DNA of 64,000 nucleotides from assembly GCA_913047375.1 (NCBI GenBank), contig CAJWTV010000005.1, positions 1 through 64,000 on the forward strand, given 5' to 3'. Below, in pieces: positions 27,630 to 37,111 of this stretch. The stretch's first letter is position 1. Every line of letters begins with the position of its first letter. The position numbers and the translations under genes are program-made. The stretch comes from an uncultured Polaribacter sp. GTDB lineage: Bacteria > Bacteroidota > Bacteroidia > Flavobacteriales > Flavobacteriaceae. Below the pieces are notes generated by a model that saw only the letters and a list, made by a program, of their open reading frames with translations, did not search any database and was not told the origin of the DNA.

Positions 27630-27853
27630 TTAGTAAAGTCTTTTTACTAAATTATTAAAAATATTACCTTATTTATTATTATTTTTATAACTACAGATCA
27701 TAACACTATAATCTTCCTCAAGGACAAGTTTTAGAAACACACAAAAAACTATTGACAACATACATAAAATTGTTTAGGTTGAATCAATAAGTCCTTAAAA
27801 CCAATCTTCAAATCTATTTTAATCAAAATAGCGTATGACTCTAAAATTTGTAT

Positions 27854-27886
27854 AAAAAAAACCACCATAAGAGGTGGTTTTTTTTT
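27854..27886. terminator. Terminator in the 277-nt spacer after the ABC exporter
   Basis: AAAAAAACCACC pairs with GGTGGTTTTTTTTT around a 6-nt loop, with A and T runs on both sides, so it serves both the rightward exporter operon and the leftward Omp28 gene. The rest of the spacer (27630-27853) holds only a weak AT stem TTAGTAAA/TTTACTAA right after the exporter stop; I see no gene or RNA in it. Confidence 0.85.
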
Positions 27887-27906
27887 ATTATATATATTGT
27901 TACTAT

Positions 27907-29238
27907 TTAATCAAATAGCATACTCTCATTAACTTTTGAAAACTGAGCATTTAAAACTACTTTCCCTGAGTCATCAACTAAAAAAGCAAGAACTGCAGCA
28001 TTCGAATAAGGATTTGGATTATCATCAGTAGGTGAGGTGAAATTATTAGCAGCTAAGTTAACAGAAAATGGCAAGTGCTTAACACCTATAGATGTATCTA
28101 TATTATCTCCTAAAACATCTGTTATGGAGTATCTTAATACATGGTTGTGTTCGAAGTTATTCAAATTACTTCCTCCACCATAATAACTTGTGTAATTAGA
28201 TTGACTAGCAATAATTCCATCTTCAAGAATAAAAATAACTAATTTAGTTCCACTGACATTTTCATTGAAACCAGTAGATACAAGAAGTTTTATTGTAGAG
28301 CCATCTAAAATTGATCCAACTGATAGCCCAACGTTAGCAACACCTGTTGCTTGATTAACTGCTTGAGCAACATTGTTTGGTTCAGGATAGGCCCATACTG
28401 CACTCCTATTTACATAGGCAGTTGGATAACCGGTTACTCCAAAAGCATCCTTAAGTGAGTTTGAATATGAGTTCTCCATAAAATCACCTATGTGAGCACC
28501 TACAGAAAAAACTTTATCTGTTTGTTCTTCAACCAAACTAATACCGTATGAAACTCTTGGACACCATCCACACCAGGTTCCTGTATAATCTTCTATAATT
28601 GCTTTTTTAGTAAAAGCTGAAGGAGCATCTACATTTGAAACTTGAATAATAATTTCGTTACTAATTTGAGGAGTTAAACTAGCTTTTATATTAAAACTAC
28701 CAACTGATTCAGCTAAGAAACTGCTTCCATTAACTACACCATCATTTATTATTAACGAACACTCATTAGTTTTATCCTGAGTAGACCCGTCACTATAATT
28801 TGCAATTACTGTAAATGAAGCAACTCCACCAATCTGTAGTTGTTGGTTAAGTGGATCAGTAGACATTGTTATAGATGTTATAGTAGGAGGTTCATTTACC
28901 GTTAAAAGTAAATCATTACTTGCAATTGAGTTATAAGTTGCTTGAACGGTATAGACTCCTGAAGAAGTCGGTGTATAAGTAAATCCGCTATTATTTGATC
29001 CATTAACAGTGAAAGAGGCATCTGAGGTTACTGTTGTACCTAAATTTGTTTTTACTTGAAAAAATACAGTATCTCCAGTTAAACAGGTAGAGTTATCAAC
29101 CGTCAATGAAATAGAGGTTACTGTCGTAACAGGAGGAGGAGTACCAGAGTTTCCTGGTTCCTCTGCTGATGAGCACGAAAAGAATAAAATGAATGCAAAA
29201 ACTGTAGTTAGTACATTTAGCAATTTGTGAAATTTCAT
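27907..29238 (-). CDS. Omp28-related lipoprotein with Ig-like repeats and a thioredoxin-like domain
   Basis: A 443-residue lipoprotein (lipobox ILFFSC, Cys22). Two Ig-like/BIG domains (about 40-115 and 117-198) precede an Omp28 domain that begins IEDYTGTWCGWCPR, with a thioredoxin-like Cys-x-x-Cys at about 222-225. Omp28 proteins are outer-membrane or surface-exposed in Bacteroidota. It is divergent from a TlpA-like thioredoxin and a DUF6029 beta-barrel protein, a grouping I know from other flavobacteria. Its function is unknown; the CxxC suggests a redox partner of the neighbouring TlpA. Confidence 0.88.
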   Translation of the reverse strand: MKFHKLLNVLTTVFAFILFFSCSSAEEPGNSGTPPPVTTVTSISLTVDNSTCLTGDTVFFQVKTNLGTTVTSDASFTVNGSNNSGFTYTPTSSGVYTVQATYNSIASNDLLLTVNEPPTITSITMSTDPLNQQLQIGGVASFTVIANYSDGSTQDKTNECSLIINDGVVNGSSFLAESVGSFNIKASLTPQISNEIIIQVSNVDAPSAFTKKAIIEDYTGTWCGWCPRVSYGISLVEEQTDKVFSVGAHIGDFMENSYSNSLKDAFGVTGYPTAYVNRSAVWAYPEPNNVAQAVNQATGVANVGLSVGSILDGSTIKLLVSTGFNENVSGTKLVIFILEDGIIASQSNYTSYYGGGSNLNNFEHNHVLRYSITDVLGDNIDTSIGVKHLPFSVNLAANNFTSPTDDNPNPYSNAAVLAFLVDDSGKVVLNAQFSKVNESMLFD

Positions 29239-29284
29239 AAAAATAAAGTTTTTTTAAATTATAATTTTATTAATAATATCAATA

Positions 29285-29292
29285 CAAAGATA
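29285..29292 (-). promoter_or_regulatory. -7 box of the Omp28 gene
   Basis: Minus-strand TATCTTTG, a perfect TAnnTTTG, 46 nt above the ATG at 29238. Confidence 0.45.
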
Positions 29293-29408
29293 TTATTATT
29301 CTATAAAGAAAATCATTTAAAAACAAGTAACCTATTTTTATATTAAAATGTTTAATTATTTAAGAAAATTATTAAACGAAATTATTAATTCTTTGCACTT
29401 ATAATATA

Positions 29409-29416
29409 TATATTTG
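29409..29416 (+). promoter_or_regulatory. -7 box of the TlpA-DUF6029 operon
   Basis: TATATTTG, a perfect TAnnTTTG, 23 nt before the ATG at 29440. Confidence 0.5.
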
Positions 29417-29439
29417 CTTTAAAATCATCAAAATTCCTC

Positions 29440-29922
29440 ATGAATAAACTATTATTTTTATGTTTCGTTATTTTCACAACAATAAATCATAGCCAAACAA
29501 AACTCCCAAATGTTAATTTAACAACACTAAATGGTAAAACGGTAAGTATAGATAGTCAAATTTCAAAAGACAAAATTACTGTTTTAGCTTTTTGGGCCAC
29601 ATGGTGTGTTCCTTGTATAAATGAATTAGATGCAATCAGTGATGTATATTCTGATTGGCAAGATGAAATAGATTTAGAAATAATAGCTATATCGACTGAT
29701 GATTCAAGAACTCAAAAAAGAATTAAGCCATTAATTAATGGAAAAGGATGGGACTATTTAATCTTACTAGACAAAAATCAAGAATTAAAAAGAGCTTTAA
29801 ATATCTCTTTAATTCCCCACGTAATTGTTTTAAAAGGGAATAAAATATTATACAGAAATACTGGGTATTCCCCTGGAGCAGAAGATGAGCTTTTTGAAAT
29901 TATAAAAAAATACTCAAAATAA
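29440..29922 (+). CDS. TlpA-family thiol-disulfide oxidoreductase, exported
   Basis: A 160-residue protein with a signal peptide (NKLLFLCFVIFTTINHSQ, cleavage about residue 19) and one thioredoxin domain carrying WATWCVPC (Cys56 and Cys59) and a cis-proline segment SLIPHV. It should be a soluble periplasmic thiol oxidoreductase. It is 17 nt upstream of the DUF6029 gene and divergent from Omp28. Confidence 0.92.
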   Translation: MNKLLFLCFVIFTTINHSQTKLPNVNLTTLNGKTVSIDSQISKDKITVLAFWATWCVPCINELDAISDVYSDWQDEIDLEIIAISTDDSRTQKRIKPLINGKGWDYLILLDKNQELKRALNISLIPHVIVLKGNKILYRNTGYSPGAEDELFEIIKKYSK

Positions 29923-29939
29923 AATACACAACATTATTT

Positions 29940-31583
29940 ATGAAAAAAATAACTACAATTATTTCTTTATTATTTACTCTTGTCGCTTTATCTCAAGAAA
30001 ATAGTAATATTTCTTATGGCTTTGAATCTAACTCACAATATTATTTAGATGATTCCAAAACAGGTGATTTTTTATTTTCTGATAGATTTAGGTCCAATAA
30101 TTATTTTAAAATAGATTACACCAATAATAACTTTTATGTTGGTTTGCAAACAGAGAGTTACGAACCAAGTGCTTTATTAAATTATTCTCCTAATCTAGAT
30201 AAAACTAATATTGGATTATTTTATTTAGGATACAAAACAGAAAAATTAAACCTAACCGTAGGACATTTTTACGAACAGTTTGGTAGTGGGTTAATCTTAA
30301 GATCATGGGAAGACAGGCAACTAGGGGTTAATAATGCTCTACGAGGTGCAAGAGTTAAATTCAGTCCAAAAGAATACTTACATTTTACAGGGTTGTATGC
30401 AAAACAACGTAAAGGATTTGATGTTTCTAAAGGTGAGATATATGGTCTTAATTCAGATATTGATTTATCATCAGCTTTTAAAATTGAAAACTCGTCTTTA
30501 AATGCCGGTTTTAGTTATGTTGGAAGAAAACAAGATGTAACAAATACTGATTTAGATATCAATAATTTAACAAACTTATTTTCTAGTAGACTAGAATACT
30601 CTAAAGATAACTTTTACTCAAATATAGAATATGTTTCTAAGGGAAATGATGCTGTATTTATTGCTAACCAAATAAGAAATGTAAAAAAGGGAGATGCCCT
30701 TTTGTTTAATTTTGGTTACGCAAAGAAAGGGTTAGGTATAAATGCTACATTTAGACGAATGGAAAACATGAACCTTTACTCAGAAAGAGAAGCAACAGGT
30801 AATATTTATAATGAAAGTGTTGTTAATTATATACCCGCTTTAACTAAACAACATGATTATTTGCTGACCAATATATATGTTTATCAAGCTCAGCCTCAAG
30901 TTTCTTTTCAAGATCCTAGCTTGCTGAAATCTGGTGAAATCGGTGGTCAAATAGATTTTTATTATAATGTAAAAAAAGGTACAAGTTTAGGAGGTAAATA
31001 TGGTGCTAAAATTGCTATAAATTCTTCATTTTGGTACGGTCTAAAAGGGGATTATAACTTTACTGGATTTGATTATGATACAGATTTTCTTGCCTTTGGT
31101 GAAAAGTATTTTACTGACTTTAGCATAGAGATTCGTAAAAAATGGTCAAAACAATTAAGTTCTATATTCTATTATGTAAACCAATCTTACAACAAAAGGT
31201 ATATTGAAGAAACTTTTGGAAAAATAGATGCAAATATTATTGTAACAGAAGCAACTTATAAATTAGGAAAAGGAAGGTCTGTTCGGTTTGAAGGTCAATT
31301 TTTAGCTACACAGGATGATAAAAAGAATTGGGCCGGTGCAACATTGGAATATAATGCAAATTCAAAATTAGGATTTTACTTAAATGATATCTATAACTAT
31401 GGCAATGATGAGACTAGCCAACAAATTCATTATTTTAATATTGGAGGAAGCTACTCTGTCGGTGCACATCGATTTGCTTTAAATTACGGAAGACAACGTG
31501 GAGGATTATTATGTGTAGGTGGGGTTTGCCGATATGTTCCTGAGAGTACTGGAGTTACAGCAAATATTGTCATGTCTTTTTAA
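29940..31583 (+). CDS. DUF6029-family outer-membrane beta-barrel protein
   Basis: A 547-residue protein with signal peptide (KKITTIISLLFTLVALSQ). The rest is rich in alternating aromatic/polar stretches (YKTEKLNLTVGHFYEQFG, RGARVKFSPKEYLHFTGLYA) and ends in VTANIVMSF, a terminal Phe typical of outer-membrane barrels. The family is of unknown function and specific to Bacteroidota. A lone pair of cysteines in GGLLCVGGVCRYVP near the C-terminus could be a disulfide handled by the TlpA gene 17 nt upstream. Confidence 0.85.
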   Translation: MKKITTIISLLFTLVALSQENSNISYGFESNSQYYLDDSKTGDFLFSDRFRSNNYFKIDYTNNNFYVGLQTESYEPSALLNYSPNLDKTNIGLFYLGYKTEKLNLTVGHFYEQFGSGLILRSWEDRQLGVNNALRGARVKFSPKEYLHFTGLYAKQRKGFDVSKGEIYGLNSDIDLSSAFKIENSSLNAGFSYVGRKQDVTNTDLDINNLTNLFSSRLEYSKDNFYSNIEYVSKGNDAVFIANQIRNVKKGDALLFNFGYAKKGLGINATFRRMENMNLYSEREATGNIYNESVVNYIPALTKQHDYLLTNIYVYQAQPQVSFQDPSLLKSGEIGGQIDFYYNVKKGTSLGGKYGAKIAINSSFWYGLKGDYNFTGFDYDTDFLAFGEKYFTDFSIEIRKKWSKQLSSIFYYVNQSYNKRYIEETFGKIDANIIVTEATYKLGKGRSVRFEGQFLATQDDKKNWAGATLEYNANSKLGFYLNDIYNYGNDETSQQIHYFNIGGSYSVGAHRFALNYGRQRGGLLCVGGVCRYVPESTGVTANIVMSF

Positions 31584-31601
31584 TGTAATAATAGATTATT
31601 C

Positions 31602-33014
31602 TCAAAAACCTAACTTTTTTCCTTGCAATAACATGAAGTCAAAAGAAGCTTGATATTCATTTGGTATTTTACCATCTAAAATTGCTTCCTTAATAGCTTC
31701 CTTAATTTGGCCTATCTCTCTACAGGGTTCTAAATTAAAAGCTTTCATTATAGCTTCACCAGATATTGGAGGCTGAAAGTTACGAACTCGATCTCGCTCC
31801 TCTACTTCTTTTATTTTAGAGCGAACCAATTCAAAGTTTTGATGATATCTTTTAAACTTCTTTGAATTCTTAGTAGTAATATCTGCCTCACAAAGAGTCA
31901 TTAAGGAATTAATATCGTCACTTGCATCAAATACTAAACGCCTTACAGCAGCATCTGTAACTTCACTAGCTAGCACTATTGGTCTTGAACTTAATAACAC
32001 CATTTTTTGGACAAATTTCATTTTATTGTTCAATGGCATCTTTAAGCGTTTAAACAAAGTATAAACCATTTTAGCTCCAACAAATTCATGAGAATGAAAA
32101 GTCCATCCTACCTTCTTACTAAACTTTTTGGTAGGTGCTTTTCCAATGTCATGTAATAATGCCGCCCATCGAAGCCAAACATTATCTGTATTTATAGAGA
32201 TATTATCTACGACTTCTAAAGTATGATAAAAATTATCTTTATGCTTTTGACCTTCTAATTCTTCTACACCTTTTAAATCAATTAGTTCTGGTAAAATTTG
32301 CTTTAATAAATTAGTCTTTTCTAACAATAAAAAACCAACTGACGGCATTGCTGAATTCATTATTTTATTTAATTCGTCTACAATTCTTTCACTAGTTATA
32401 ATTTCTAATCTAACTGAATTTTTAGTAATTGCATTAAGCGAGTTTTCTTCAATCGTGAAATTTAGTTGTGAAGCAAACCTAATTGCACGCATCATCCTTA
32501 AAGGATCATCTGAATAAGTAATATTTGGATTAAGAGGAGTTTTAATTATCTTATTAGTCAAATCATTAATACCACTGAAAGGGTCTAACAATTCGCCAAA
32601 ATTGTGTTCATTTAAACTTAATGCTAAAGCATTTATCGTAAAATCTCTTCTATTTTGATCGTCTTGTAAAGAACCTTCAAAAATTTCGGGATTTCTACTT
32701 TCTTTAGAATAAGATTCTTTTCTAGCTCCTACAAATTCGATATCAATATCATTATAACGCAGCATTGCTGTTCCATAAGTTTTAAAAACTTGAACTTTTG
32801 GTTTTTTTGGTAATAAATCTGCAACTTTTTCTGCCAAATCTATACCACTTCCAACAGCTACTATGTCGATATCTTTTACGCTTCCTTTTTTTAAGAAGTA
32901 ATCACGAACGAACCCACCTATCACATAACTATCAATACCTAATGATTTTGATGCATCTGAAATGATTTTAAAAATCTCTAATGAAATTGCTTCTTGATAA
33001 ATTTTACTTTGCAT
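31602..33014 (-). CDS. cca: CCA-adding / tRNA nucleotidyltransferase with HD domain
   Basis: A 470-residue enzyme that adds or repairs the CCA end of tRNAs, needed here since the tRNAs in the window lack encoded CCA. The head domain shows IGGFVRDYFLKKGSVKDIDI, the ERxxxE-type RRDFTINALALSL, and ITSERIVDELNKI. A downstream HD domain has LLHDIGKAPTKK. Its C-terminal part is that of Bacteroidota Cca/poly(A) polymerase family members. It starts 3 nt after tsaC. Confidence 0.93.
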   Translation of the reverse strand: MQSKIYQEAISLEIFKIISDASKSLGIDSYVIGGFVRDYFLKKGSVKDIDIVAVGSGIDLAEKVADLLPKKPKVQVFKTYGTAMLRYNDIDIEFVGARKESYSKESRNPEIFEGSLQDDQNRRDFTINALALSLNEHNFGELLDPFSGINDLTNKIIKTPLNPNITYSDDPLRMMRAIRFASQLNFTIEENSLNAITKNSVRLEIITSERIVDELNKIMNSAMPSVGFLLLEKTNLLKQILPELIDLKGVEELEGQKHKDNFYHTLEVVDNISINTDNVWLRWAALLHDIGKAPTKKFSKKVGWTFHSHEFVGAKMVYTLFKRLKMPLNNKMKFVQKMVLLSSRPIVLASEVTDAAVRRLVFDASDDINSLMTLCEADITTKNSKKFKRYHQNFELVRSKIKEVEERDRVRNFQPPISGEAIMKAFNLEPCREIGQIKEAIKEAILDGKIPNEYQASFDFMLLQGKKLGF

Positions 33015-33017
33015 GAA

Positions 33018-33569
33018 CTATGATCTTAAAACCTCAATCTGACTATCTACTATTTTAAAAATAGTAGATGGTTTAGAATTTTCTTTATTTTGATGCAAAT
33101 TTACTACATAATTGACATCATCCAAAATTGACTGACTAATTTCTTTGAATGATTTAGGAGTATCTTGCCCACTCACATTTGCTGATGATGAAATTATTGG
33201 TTTTTTAAACCTTTTAATAAGTTTTCTACAAAATTCATCCTTCACAACTCTAACTGCTATTGTTCCATCTAACGCTATTGTATTCTTAGCAAATCCCTCG
33301 GGATTCTTATAGATTATAGTTGTTGGTTTTTTTGCTTTTTTTAAAATATCTAAAGCTTTTGAAGGGACTGTAACGTATTTTTTTAACATATGAATAGAAC
33401 TAACTAGTACAATTAGACTCTTACTTTCAGTTCTGTTTTTAATTCTATAAATCTGAGAAACAGCTTTAAAATTTGTGGCATCACAACCTAATCCCCAGAC
33501 CGTGTCTGTTGGGTATAAGATTATATTACCTTTTTTTAAAACTTCTAAAGAATTATTTATTTCTCTCAT
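33018..33569 (-). CDS. tsaC: Threonylcarbamoyl-AMP synthase (Sua5/YrdC/TsaC)
   Basis: A 183-residue YrdC-fold enzyme that makes threonylcarbamoyl-AMP for the t6A37 modification of ANN-decoding tRNAs. Signature parts: ILYPTDTVWGLGCDAT, IYRIKNRTESKSLIVLV, and IISSSANVSGQDTPKSF. It is the single-domain form. Its first 17 nt lie inside the end of the Stealth gene, and cca follows after 3 nt. Confidence 0.94.
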   Translation of the reverse strand: MREINNSLEVLKKGNIILYPTDTVWGLGCDATNFKAVSQIYRIKNRTESKSLIVLVSSIHMLKKYVTVPSKALDILKKAKKPTTIIYKNPEGFAKNTIALDGTIAVRVVKDEFCRKLIKRFKKPIISSSANVSGQDTPKSFKEISQSILDDVNYVVNLHQNKENSKPSTIFKIVDSQIEVLRS

Positions 33570-34530
33570 TAAAATTCTTTTCTAATTTAAGATCTAACCA
33601 ATTTAAAATTAATTTTAATTTATGATTTGGCGCTTGATCTAAGCTTTGGGCACACAAAAATAGTTTATCTTTCTTTTGACTCAATGTATTTAACTTAAAC
33701 TTTAACCATAAAAATGGTTTTTTATAATTTTGAAAATATAACATCTGATAATCAAATTTTAAAACACAAGAATTATTTTGAATTTCTATGTGATTAACTA
33801 AACCTTGAGGTGTAAATTGATTATAATTTCTAAACCTATACTTGATATTAAGGTCTTCAATTTGTGGGTTTATTTTAAAGAAATTTTCAAATGTTGATTT
33901 CCTTAAGGGGTAAGGGGTATGATGAAATTTAAAGTATTTTTTAAACCCAATAATTTTAGCTCCTTTTTCTTGGGCAATTTTATGACCGGCTCTAGTCTTT
34001 TTATTTTTTGAAGAAAATATTTTTTTAAAAAACATATCTTCATTAAATTTAAGCCACTTACCCCTTAGAACAGGAACTCCTCTTATAAAGAAATCCTCTA
34101 AACTGACCTCTTTAATTAAAAACATATCATCATTAAAATAAATAAAATGCTCTGATAAATTTGGAATTTTATATAACCTAGTTTCTATAGGTCTACAATT
34201 AAAAACAGGCAAATAAGATTCCTTGTCTTTGAAAATAATATCATGATCAATGATTTTTACATTTTTATACTTATTTGTATCATTTTTGAGAAATATTGGT
34301 ATTTGGTTATCTGTAACTATGTATATATTTTTAATGAATTTCGCGAACTTCAATATAGAGTCTACTGCATACCTGATTTCTTCAACTTGATCAAATCTTG
34401 TTCTAAAGTTTTTATTTTTAAGAGCTCTTTTATCACTTAAATAAGGAGTTATCTTTTTTTGGTGATTTATATCACCTCCATCTACCCAAGTAATTACAGC
34501 ATCAACAGAAGTGATTAAAATTTTACTCAT
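33553..34530 (-). CDS. Stealth-family sugar-phosphate transferase
   Basis: A 325-residue protein with Stealth conserved regions in order: CR1 DAVITWVDGGD (about 10-20), CR2 EIRYAVDSILKFAKFIKNIY with IVTDNQIP, and then NLSEHFIYFNDDMF, a later HHTPYPL motif (CR3) and RFRNYNQFTPQ. Stealth enzymes transfer sugar-1-phosphate to make phosphodiester-linked capsule or surface glycans. It sits 10 nt after the TupA-like gene and its stop overlaps tsaC. The acceptor and donor cannot be read. Confidence 0.9.
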   Translation of the reverse strand: MSKILITSVDAVITWVDGGDINHQKKITPYLSDKRALKNKNFRTRFDQVEEIRYAVDSILKFAKFIKNIYIVTDNQIPIFLKNDTNKYKNVKIIDHDIIFKDKESYLPVFNCRPIETRLYKIPNLSEHFIYFNDDMFLIKEVSLEDFFIRGVPVLRGKWLKFNEDMFFKKIFSSKNKKTRAGHKIAQEKGAKIIGFKKYFKFHHTPYPLRKSTFENFFKINPQIEDLNIKYRFRNYNQFTPQGLVNHIEIQNNSCVLKFDYQMLYFQNYKKPFLWLKFKLNTLSQKKDKLFLCAQSLDQAPNHKLKLILNWLDLKLEKNFNERNK

Positions 34531-34540
34531 GTTCTATTAT

Positions 34541-35494
34541 TTAAAAATCAGTAATAATATCTTTACCAACTAGCTTAAATGGTAATTCAAAAAGATCTCC
34601 AATACTTTTATTGTATACTTCGGGGTAAAAATCTTTTCTTCCATCAGAGGGGTAAAAAGTCATTTCTCCAAATATTATATTATCATCTATTGAGTAAAAA
34701 TCGACTCTTACAAAAGGTAATTTATCCGATAATAATTCCGAAAGCTCTATCATTTTATTCAAAGTAGGTGGTTTTGGAATTTCCCTATCTATACTTTTTT
34801 CAACAGAAACATTTCTAAAAGCTAACTTATTAAAATCTAAATCATAAAATGCTCTCTTTTGATTATCTTCTCTATCTATGTGTACTTCAAGAAATTTAGC
34901 AATTCCCTTAAAGCAATAAAATTTGTAATCAATTAAAGAGCTTTCGTCTTTATCTTTTAAGAATTTTTCAACTACTAACCTTGGCTTAACATCTTTATAG
35001 GCCCACTCTTGGCCTGTCCTGTAATATTGATTTGTACCTAACCATTTTTTAAATAATCCCTTAAGTTTTCTTTTATCAATAGAACTTTTATCCTTTACAA
35101 TTAAATTATAGCTACTAGCATGTGTAGCTTTTATAACAAACTTATTTGGTAAAGTATCAAAATTTATTTCTGAAAAAGAATCATATACTCCGAAAATTTT
35201 ATTTAAATATTGGGACCCAATCTTCTGTTCCACATAGGATCGAACTGCATATTTATCGACTAATTGATTTAATATTTTTGGATGATAAAAAACCTTGTAC
35301 CATTGAATTTTTTCATTAAATTCTTTTGGATTATTTAAATCTAATTTTTTTTTTGTGTTGTACTCATATAAATAATGAACATATTTCGTTGGTGGCAAAA
35401 ATGTCATTTTCTTTAACATCCTCAATCTAAAATTAAAAATTGCCTTTGAAGGAATATTATTAGTTATTTTATTTAAAGTTTTAAGCATATTCAT
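34541..35494 (-). CDS. TupA-like ATP-grasp protein (teichuronopeptide/glycan modification type)
   Basis: A 317-residue protein of the ATPgrasp_TupA family: NPKEFNEKIQWYK and DKYAVRSYVEQKIG at the N-terminus, VIKATHASSYNLIV (substrate/ATP loop), LVVEKFLKD, IDYKFYCFKG and a final acidic LPFVRVDFYSI...FGEMTFYPSDGR with metal ligands. Members are thought to add amino acids or peptides to surface polysaccharides. The first Met or Met3 could be the start. It lies between a GT2 and Stealth in one transcript. Confidence 0.85.
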   Translation of the reverse strand: MNMLKTLNKITNNIPSKAIFNFRLRMLKKMTFLPPTKYVHYLYEYNTKKKLDLNNPKEFNEKIQWYKVFYHPKILNQLVDKYAVRSYVEQKIGSQYLNKIFGVYDSFSEINFDTLPNKFVIKATHASSYNLIVKDKSSIDKRKLKGLFKKWLGTNQYYRTGQEWAYKDVKPRLVVEKFLKDKDESSLIDYKFYCFKGIAKFLEVHIDREDNQKRAFYDLDFNKLAFRNVSVEKSIDREIPKPPTLNKMIELSELLSDKLPFVRVDFYSIDDNIIFGEMTFYPSDGRKDFYPEVYNKSIGDLFELPFKLVGKDIITDF

Positions 35495-35513
35495 ATATTA
35501 TTAATACAAAAAA

Positions 35514-36266
35514 TTAGTGTTTTTTTTTATTTAACTCCCCCAATTTCAAATATCTAGTATAAACACCATAAGCTTGAGTTTTTGCCACTAACAATCCCAA
35601 AAAACCATCTAAGAAACCCAATCGAACTATATAATGTATTAAAAAACGTACTGGTGGTTTTATTAAAAGATGGTAAATCCTAACTGTTTTATCTTGTTCA
35701 TGTAATTGCTTAGCACTTAGTTCAGCATAATGATTCAATTTAGCTATGTAATGGTCGTAATTCCTATAAGAATAATGATCTATTTTATTTTTAAAAAAAC
35801 CTACTTTACCTTTCGCCACTATAGTCTCGTGAACAGGGTTTCCGTTATATCTACAAAATTCTTTTAAAAATAAACGAATTACTTTATCTCTTTGAAAACC
35901 ACTATAATTTACTTTTTTGTTAGAAAAATAAAAGGCTCTTTTTACATAAAATCCTACGTATTCTCCTGGTTCCTTAACTGCATCAAGGATCTCTTTTTTA
36001 ACCTCTGTAGTAACTCTCTCATCAGCATCTAAAATATAAACCCAATCATGCTTGGCTTTATCTATTGCATAGTTTTTTTGTAATGAAAAATCATCAAATT
36101 CTCTTTTAATTATTTTAACATTAAACTCTCTTGCAATCTCTAATGTTTTATCTGTACTGAAAGAATCAATAACAATAATTTCATCAGCAAAACTGACAGA
36201 TTTTATAGCTTCTTGAATATGAATTTCTTCATTTAATGTTGGAATTATAGCAGTGATTTTTTTCAT
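35514..36266 (-). CDS. GT2 glycosyltransferase (WaaE/KdtX-like)
   Basis: A 250-residue family 2 transferase without membrane helices at the end: TAIIPTLNEEIHI, IVIDSFSTDKT, and the DxD in VYILDADERVTTEVKKE. The size, the KLGELNKKK end and the segment NPVHETIV match LPS-core beta-glucosyl transferases of the WaaE/KdtX type. It starts 10 nt after dapD, which is unusual company, and is followed by TupA. Confidence 0.9.
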   Translation of the reverse strand: MKKITAIIPTLNEEIHIQEAIKSVSFADEIIVIDSFSTDKTLEIAREFNVKIIKREFDDFSLQKNYAIDKAKHDWVYILDADERVTTEVKKEILDAVKEPGEYVGFYVKRAFYFSNKKVNYSGFQRDKVIRLFLKEFCRYNGNPVHETIVAKGKVGFFKNKIDHYSYRNYDHYIAKLNHYAELSAKQLHEQDKTVRIYHLLIKPPVRFLIHYIVRLGFLDGFLGLLVAKTQAYGVYTRYLKLGELNKKKH

Positions 36267-36276
36267 TATTTACTAA

Positions 36277-37092
36277 TTAAACAGCAACATCATATTCTCG
36301 TAAAGCATCATTTAATGATGTTTTTTTGTTAGTACTTTCTTTTCTTTTCCCTATTATTAATGCACAAGGAACATTGTATTCTCCTGCAGCAAATTTCTTT
36401 ACATAACTTCCAGGAATTACAACAGATCTTGCAGGTACTATACCTTTCATTTCTATTGGATGGCTTCCAGTAACGTCTATAATTTTTGTGCTCATTGTTA
36501 GCACAACATTCGCTCCTAGGACTGCTTCTTTTTCAACTTTCACCCCCTCTACAACAATACATCTAGACCCTATAAAAGCGCCGTCTTCAATAATAACGGG
36601 AGATGCCTGTAAAGGTTCTAAAACACCACCAATTCCTACACCTCCAGATAAATGCACATTCTTGCCAATTTGAGCACAGGAACCAACTGTTGCCCAAGTG
36701 TCTACCATAGTTCCTTCATCTACATATGCTCCTATATTAACATAACTAGGCATTAATATTGTCCCTGAAGAAATATAAGCGCCATGTCTTGCAACTGCAT
36801 TAGGTACAACTCGGATACCTCTTTCTGCAAAATTTCTTTTTAATGGTATTTTATCATGATATTCAAAAATACCAGCTTCTAAAGTTTCCATTTTCTGTAT
36901 TGGAAAATATAAAACAACGGCTTTTTTAACCCACTCATTTACTTGCCAGCCACCTGAAGTTGGTTCAGCAACTCTTAACTCTCCTTTGTCTAATAAATCA
37001 ACAACTTTTCTTATGGTATTTATTGTTGTTTCTTCCTTCAATAAATCACGATTATCCCAAGCTGATTCTATAATTTTTCTAATATTTTTCAT
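36277..37092 (-). CDS. dapD: Tetrahydrodipicolinate N-succinyltransferase
   Basis: A 271-residue hexapeptide-repeat acyltransferase that succinylates tetrahydrodipicolinate in lysine and diaminopimelate synthesis. The left-handed helix is evident in GTILMPSYVNIGAYV, MVDTWATVGSCAQIG, VHLSGGVGIGGVLEP and EDGAFIGSRCIVVEG. It is the first gene of the leftward run that includes GT2, TupA, Stealth, tsaC and cca, with gaps of 3-20 nt throughout. Confidence 0.96.
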   Translation of the reverse strand: MKNIRKIIESAWDNRDLLKEETTINTIRKVVDLLDKGELRVAEPTSGGWQVNEWVKKAVVLYFPIQKMETLEAGIFEYHDKIPLKRNFAERGIRVVPNAVARHGAYISSGTILMPSYVNIGAYVDEGTMVDTWATVGSCAQIGKNVHLSGGVGIGGVLEPLQASPVIIEDGAFIGSRCIVVEGVKVEKEAVLGANVVLTMSTKIIDVTGSHPIEMKGIVPARSVVIPGSYVKKFAAGEYNVPCALIIGKRKESTNKKTSLNDALREYDVAV

Positions 37093-37111
37093 GTTAATTA
37101 TTAAATTTTTA

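Noticed and set aside
27630-27853. Possible small RNA in the spacer after the ABC exporter
   Set aside because: Only a weak AT stem with no promoter box and no convincing structure apart from the shared terminator.
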